Source of the DNA: Xanthomonas sp. Leaf148
GTDB lineage: Bacteria > Pseudomonadota > Gammaproteobacteria > Xanthomonadales > Xanthomonadaceae
Direction: 5' to 3'
DNA: 64,000 nucleotides
NCBI RefSeq assembly: GCF_001423585.1
Contig: NZ_LMOP01000013.1
Coordinates: 128,921 to 192,920 of the forward strand
Positions 57,753 through 64,000 of the stretch are shown piece after piece. Position 1 is the stretch's first letter; every line of letters starts with the position of its first letter. Below the pieces are notes generated by a model. That model searched no databases. It worked only from the letters and a program-made list of their open reading frames with translations, and was not told the DNA's origin. A program made the translations under genes and the position numbers.

Positions 57753-58042
57753 GTCGTGCCTGTGATTTGGCAGGTTGCTGGTGGCAGTGCTGCGACTCAT
57801 CACGATGTGGCGCGGGCTGCAATCCGCTGACGTGCGTATCCACGAACCCGCATCGACCACGCGCGCGCAGGCATTCGCACGTCAAACTCGGGCGTGCGCC
57901 GATACACCAGCACCCTTGCCGTTTTCTTGCTCGCCATAGCGTATTGCGGGGTTCAACAGATGCGAGGCGCTCGACGGCTTATGGGGCGTTGGGGCTAACT
58001 GGCTGCTCGCACAGACAGCATCGCGCACCCTCTCCCGGACAT

Positions 58043-58072
58043 AAAAAAGCCGCTCATTCGAGCGGCTTTTTT
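58043..58072. terminator. bidirectional terminator after clpA
   Basis: AAAAAA-GCCGCTC-ATTC-GAGCGGC-TTTTTT is symmetrical, so it works on both strands; it lies 30 bases after the clpA stop (minus). Confidence 0.93.
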
Positions 58073-58102
58073 ATTCCAGAACGCATGAATCAACTGCGTC
58101 GA

Positions 58103-60385
<2,283 letters not shown>

Positions 60386-60527
60386 TGGTAACTCCGAACG
60401 GCTGTTGCCAACAATATGCGGCTTTTGTTGGGATTTTCCACAACCCTATCGGATAGGCATGTTCAGACGGCGTTAGCACGTGATTGCAGCCACACTGTTG
60501 CGCTGCTGGAATGATCCCGCTGCCAGC

Positions 60528-60848
60528 TCAGGTCTGTTCCATCGTACACAGCAGCGGATGCTGGTTCATGCGCGAAAACTCGTTAACCTGCGCCACCTTG
60601 GACTCGGCCACTTCGCGGCTGTAGACCCCGCAAACGCCGCGTCCACGGGTATGGACGTGCAGCATGACCTGCGTGGCCCGCTCCAGATCGAGGTTGAAAA
60701 ACTGCTGCAGCACGGTCACCACGAAGTCCATCGGGGTGTAGTCGTCGTTCAGCAGCAGCACCTGATACCGCGGCGGTGGCGCCACTTCAGGCTTGCTGGC
60801 TTCGACCGTGAGGCCATGATCGTGTTCGTGAGATGTCTTCCGGGGCAT
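60528..60848 (-). CDS. clpS: ClpA adaptor ClpS
   Basis: N-recognin adaptor delivering N-end-rule substrates to ClpAP, 106 residues. A flexible N-terminal extension is followed by [20 protein letters not shown], the binding-pocket residues NDD and the later [20 protein letters not shown] (pocket His). ATG 60848; the promoter region is shared with nudJ on the other strand. Confidence 0.96.
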   Translation of the reverse strand: MPRKTSHEHDHGLTVEASKPEVAPPPRYQVLLLNDDYTPMDFVVTVLQQFFNLDLERATQVMLHVHTRGRGVCGVYSREVAESKVAQVNEFSRMNQHPLLCTMEQT

Positions 60849-61098
60849 CCGGTCATTATACGGTTCATCGCCGCGCGCATTGGACGATTTGCGCCGCGGC
60901 CCGCACAATTTGTCTCCGATTCCCCGGCTGGCCCTTGATGACCGATACCCCGACCGCGCTGCGACAGGCGCCGTCTGCTGCAGCATCCCTGCATGCCCGC
61001 GCGCCCCTGCCTGCACTGCGGTGTTGCGCCGCCCGCCCGTGCACCGATGCGGTGACCGATGCAATGGCCGGCCTGTCGCCCGCCCAGGCGCTCGACCG

Positions 61099-61557
61099 AT
61101 GAGTACGCCCGAACAGCGCTGGCGCCCGGATGTCACCGTGGCCACTGTGGTGGTGCGCGACGGCAAGTTCTTGCAGGTGGAAGAAACCATCGCCGGCAAG
61201 CTGTTGTTGAACCAGCCCGCAGGCCATCTGGAGCCCGACGAAAGCCTGCTGGACGCAGCCGTGCGCGAAACCCTGGAAGAGACCGGCTGGGACGTGCGGC
61301 TGACCCACTTCATCGGCACCTACCAGTGGGTGGCGCCGAGCGGCCAGTGCTTCCTGCGCTTCGCCTTCGTTGGCGAGGCGGTAACCCATCACCCGGAGCG
61401 CCGCCTGGATACCGGTGTGGTGCGCGCGCTATGGATGACACCGGATGAATTGCGCGACGCGACCGAGCGGCTGCGTAGCCCGTTGGTGTGGCAGGTGGTG
61501 GCCGACTTTCTGGCCGGGCAGCGTCACCCGCTGGCGTTGGTGCAGCACGTCGCATGA
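61099..61557 (+). CDS. nudJ: NUDIX hydrolase (NudJ-like phosphatase)
   Basis: 152 residues with an intact Nudix box [20 protein letters not shown] followed by TGW (G-x5-E-x7-RE-U-x-EE-x-G-U). E. coli NudJ, in the same position before mnmA, hydrolyses thiamine pyrophosphates and nucleoside di/triphosphates. ATG 61099 is inferred from the start of the fold; no clear ribosome binding site. Its TGA overlaps the mnmA start in ATGA, so the two are coupled. Confidence 0.92.
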   Translation: MSTPEQRWRPDVTVATVVVRDGKFLQVEETIAGKLLLNQPAGHLEPDESLLDAAVRETLEETGWDVRLTHFIGTYQWVAPSGQCFLRFAFVGEAVTHHPERRLDTGVVRALWMTPDELRDATERLRSPLVWQVVADFLAGQRHPLALVQHVA

Positions 61558-62690
61558 GTACGCCGCGTATCGTGGTGGGCGTGTCGGGTGGCGTGGATTC
61601 GTCGGTGGCGGCATGGAAACTGGCGCAGCAAGGCGAGCCGATCGCCGGGTTGTTCATGCAGAACTGGGCCGACGACGGCAGTGGCGATTGCCGCGCCGAA
61701 GACGACCGTCGCGATGCGGTGGCGGTGTGCGGCGTGCTGGGTATTCCGTTCCACTTTCGCGATTTTTCCGGCGAATACTGGAGCGGTGTGTTCGAGCACT
61801 TTCTGGCCGAATATGCCGCCGGACGCACGCCCAACCCGGATGTGTTGTGCAACCGCGAGGTCAAGTTCAAGCATTTCCTGGACGCTGCCCAGGCGCTGGG
61901 CGCCGAGCGCATCGCCACCGGCCATTACGCGCAGGTGGCCCACAGCGGCGGACGCTGGCGGCTGCTGCGTGGGGCGGACCGTGGCAAGGACCAGAGCTAT
62001 TTCCTGCATCAACTGGGGCAGACCCAACTGGCCGCGACCCTGTTCCCGATCGGCGATCTGGAAAAGAGCACGCTGCGCCGTATCGCCCAGGACGCCGGTC
62101 TGCCGACCCACGCCAAAAAGGATTCCACCGGGATCTGCTTCATCGGCGAGCGCGACTTCCGCGAATTCCTGGGGCGCTACCTGCCCGCCCGCACCGGTGA
62201 GATCCGCGACCCGCAGGGGCAGCGCATTGCCGACCATCCGGGGGTGTTCTATTTCACCCTGGGTCAGCGCGAAGGCCTGAACATCGGCGGCGTGCGTGGC
62301 CGGGCAGCAGCGCCCTGGTACGTGGTGGGCAAGGATGTGGCCAGCAACGTGCTGTATGTGGATCAGGACCGCGACAGCCCCTTGCTGCAATCGCGCTGGC
62401 TGCAGTCCGAGCAAGCCCACTGGGTGACCGGCGCACCGCCTGCGCGCCGCTTCAGTTGTACTGCGCAGACACGCTACCGGCAGCCGGACGAGCCGTGCAC
62501 GGTGGACGTGCAGGACGATGGCAGCGTGCAGGTGTGGTTCGAGCGACCGCAGCGGGCGGTAACGCCCGGGCAGTCGCTGGTGCTGTACGACGGCGAGGAA
62601 TGCCTGGGCGGCGCGGTCATTGCCGCCACCGATGCGCCGCTGGAACGCCAGCTGGCGGGATCTTCTTTTTCCTCTGAGGGTGTGGCTTGA
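61554..62690 (+). CDS. mnmA: tRNA-specific 2-thiouridylase MnmA
   Basis: Thiolates U34 of tRNA(Lys, Glu, Gln), 378 residues. PP-loop [12 protein letters not shown], nucleophile Cys in [12 protein letters not shown], second catalytic Cys in [16 protein letters not shown], and the closing beta-barrel with [18 protein letters not shown]. Coupled to nudJ upstream (ATGA) and hflD downstream (TGATG), as in E. coli. Confidence 0.97.
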   Translation: MSTPRIVVGVSGGVDSSVAAWKLAQQGEPIAGLFMQNWADDGSGDCRAEDDRRDAVAVCGVLGIPFHFRDFSGEYWSGVFEHFLAEYAAGRTPNPDVLCNREVKFKHFLDAAQALGAERIATGHYAQVAHSGGRWRLLRGADRGKDQSYFLHQLGQTQLAATLFPIGDLEKSTLRRIAQDAGLPTHAKKDSTGICFIGERDFREFLGRYLPARTGEIRDPQGQRIADHPGVFYFTLGQREGLNIGGVRGRAAAPWYVVGKDVASNVLYVDQDRDSPLLQSRWLQSEQAHWVTGAPPARRFSCTAQTRYRQPDEPCTVDVQDDGSVQVWFERPQRAVTPGQSLVLYDGEECLGGAVIAATDAPLERQLAGSSFSSEGVA

Positions 62691-63304
62691 TGAGTGTTTC
62701 CATGGAATACCGCGTGCTGGCGCTTGCCGGCGTCGCCCAGGCGTTGCAGCAGGTGCGGCGGATCGCCGAAACCGGGCATTCGGAAGCGGCGACGGTGCGC
62801 ACCGCCATGGACAGCGTGTTCCGGGTGGATGCGGCCTCGCCAGAGGCCGTTTACGGCTCGGCTGAGGCGGTGGCGCCCGGTCTGCGCCTGTTGCACAACT
62901 ACTTCCGCAACCAGGCTCAGGACGACGTGCTGCCGCGCCTGGCGCTGGCGGTGCTGCAACTGGAGCGCCGTTTCGTGCGCGACACCACCACCGTGTCGAC
63001 GGTGTCCAACGGCATCGAGGCAGCCGCACGCCAGGCGCAGAACCTGAACGACAGCGCTCATCCGGATGTGCTCAGTTCGCTGGGCGGGCTGTATGCGCAG
63101 ACCATCAGCCACCTGCGCCCCAAAGTCATGGTGCAGGGCAACCCGCATTACCTGGGCCAGGCAGGCGTGGTCGCGGAAATCCGCGCACTGTTGCTGGCGG
63201 CAGTGCGCTCGGCGGTCCTGTGGCGGCAGATGGGGGGCAGCTTGTGGGACTTCCTGTTCGCCAAACGCGCGATGAGCGAAGCGGTGGACCGCGTGCTGCG
63301 CTGA
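62690..63304 (+). CDS. hflD: HflD-like protein
   Basis: 204 residues, all helical, [20 protein letters not shown] opening, with [13 protein letters not shown] and [20 protein letters not shown] as family signatures. In E. coli HflD interacts with lambda CII and is peripherally membrane associated; its normal role is unclear. ATG 62690 overlaps the mnmA stop and is preceded by GAGG at ten bases; an internal ATG at 62702 is possible. Confidence 0.93.
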   Translation: MSVSMEYRVLALAGVAQALQQVRRIAETGHSEAATVRTAMDSVFRVDAASPEAVYGSAEAVAPGLRLLHNYFRNQAQDDVLPRLALAVLQLERRFVRDTTTVSTVSNGIEAAARQAQNLNDSAHPDVLSSLGGLYAQTISHLRPKVMVQGNPHYLGQAGVVAEIRALLLAAVRSAVLWRQMGGSLWDFLFAKRAMSEAVDRVLR

Positions 63305-63396
63305 GTAGCGCAAACAAGGCGGTTTCAGGCGCCTATAACGGGCGCTAGCGTGCGCCGGCCGCAAGCGCATGGGCAAGACGATATGGCGATCGTCGC

Positions 63397-63422
63397 TAAA
63401 GACAACGGGGGTATTGCCGATA
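63397..63422 (+). promoter_or_regulatory. sigma-28 (FliA) promoter
   Basis: TAAAG, 15 bases between TAAA and GCCGATA as in the consensus TAAAGTTT-N11-GCCGATAA, 30 bases before the start codon of the chemotaxis gene. It links the gene to the flagellar regulon. Confidence 0.7.
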
Positions 63423-63451
63423 CAGCAACCGTGACTCTGCCGAGAACGCCC

Positions 63452-64000
63452 ATGTATTCACGTCCACTCATCCGTCTAGCCGCTCCTTTGGCTCTGACCT
63501 TGCTGTTTCCCTTCGCTGTCGGATTCGACTGGCCCGCCTCGGTGCGCTGGGCGATCCTGGCGACCATGACCCTTAGTTGGTTGGTTTTCGCTGCCTGGGT
63601 GACGTATTCCCAGTTCCGGCGCAACCCGGACCAGACCCGCATCCTGCGCGAGCAGGACCAACTGCTCAACGAACTGCGTACGTTCGTCAGCAACGAAGTC
63701 GATGGTTCGCGCTCGGAAGTCGAGCGTGCCCGCGAACTGATCCGCCAGGCCGTGTCCGGTCTTGGTGGCAGCTTCGAATCGATGAACCGCAAGTCGCGCC
63801 AGCAAAGCCAGGCACTGGCCCGCATCGTCGACCGCGCAGGCGACGATGGCAGTGCCGGCGTCGACGTCGCCCGCTTCGCCCAGCACGCCAGCTCCCGCAT
63901 GGAGCAATTGGTGGAAGCGCTGGAACAGGTGAGCGGCCAGAGCACCAACACCGTCCATCACATCGATGAGATGGCACAGCATCTGGATGGCATCTTCGCG
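63452..64000 (+). CDS. methyl-accepting chemotaxis protein (5' part)
   Basis: The first 183 codons are present; the end lies beyond the window. Two membrane segments at about residues 8-25 and 33-51 are separated by only a few residues, so there is no periplasmic ligand domain; then a coiled-coil cytoplasmic stretch (SVSGLGGSFES-like, SSRMEQLVEALEQVSGQ, TVHHIDEMAQHLDGIF). This suggests a transducer sensing cytoplasmic or membrane signals. The signalling tip is not in view, so the MCP call rests on the helix pattern and the FliA promoter. Confidence 0.75.
   Translation, partial: MYSRPLIRLAAPLALTLLFPFAVGFDWPASVRWAILATMTLSWLVFAAWVTYSQFRRNPDQTRILREQDQLLNELRTFVSNEVDGSRSEVERARELIRQAVSGLGGSFESMNRKSRQQSQALARIVDRAGDDGSAGVDVARFAQHASSRMEQLVEALEQVSGQSTNTVHHIDEMAQHLDGIFA

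Larger units (their letters stand above)
57709..58102. other. convergent intergenic region with two terminators
   Basis: About 390 bases between convergent infA and clpA. It holds the infA terminator (57733-57752) and a bidirectional one (58043-58072). The middle shows no gene, and no tRNA was found although E. coli has serW here. Confidence 0.6.

Overview
This window reads as chromosomal DNA of a Xanthomonas (Gammaproteobacteria, Lysobacterales). GC is high. The gene order clpS-clpA / infA-aat / trxB / ftsK / lolA-rarA and ndk-rlmN-pilF-rodZ-(yfgM)-bamB-der is a gammaproteobacterial backbone, and the intergenic repeats are of the kind scattered through Xanthomonas genomes. The species cannot be fixed from the sequence alone.

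Layout. Positions 1-9607 (minus) are nearly all of one giant autotransporter adhesin gene (at least 3202 codons). It has an extended signal peptide region, a long beta-strand-repeat passenger and the start of the translocator barrel; its 3' end lies outside the window. Positions 10.3-15.2 kb hold an EAL-type c-di-GMP gene, an M14 metallopeptidase-like gene, a broken small gene, a KGG-repeat stress protein, and long gene-free stretches.

Positions 15.2-26.8 kb form a nitrate assimilation island. The operon narK-nirB-nirD-nasA-cobA (minus) is followed upstream by nasT-nasS (minus), with the divergent cysG (plus). The operon starts from a clear sigma-54 promoter. Its leader carries three hairpins that all display the same six-base loop, and the last of these overlaps an intrinsic terminator. 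This is the architecture expected for antitermination by the ANTAR protein NasT, whose gene lies about 2 kb upstream of the operon. CysG has lost the second half of its methyltransferase domain, and a stand-alone SUMT closes the nitrate operon, so siroheme synthesis is split between two genes. Positions 27-35 kb carry molybdenum cofactor genes (moeA-mobA, a rhodanese-MoeB fusion, a second moeA) that could supply nitrate reductase, plus an exonuclease III with a basic, histone-H1-like tail.

Positions 35-41.7 kb (minus) hold ndk, rlmN, pilF, rodZ, a YfgM-like gene, bamB and der; ispG and hisS, present between rodZ and yfgM in Escherichia coli, are missing. Positions 41.9-46.3 kb (plus) are a fatty-acid degradation unit: a PsrA-like TetR regulator with a perfect PsrA-type operator just before its start codon, then fadB and fadA. 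Positions 46.6-54.2 kb (minus) are ftsK, a transglutaminase-like gene, lolA, rarA and crcB, with a fluoride riboswitch in the rarA-crcB gap. Positions 54.5-64 kb carry trxB, a GNAT-superfamily DUF482 gene, aat and infA (plus), clpS-clpA (minus), nudJ-mnmA-hflD (plus) and the start of a chemotaxis transducer behind a FliA promoter.

All calls are from reading the sequence. No database search, structure prediction or alignment program was run.
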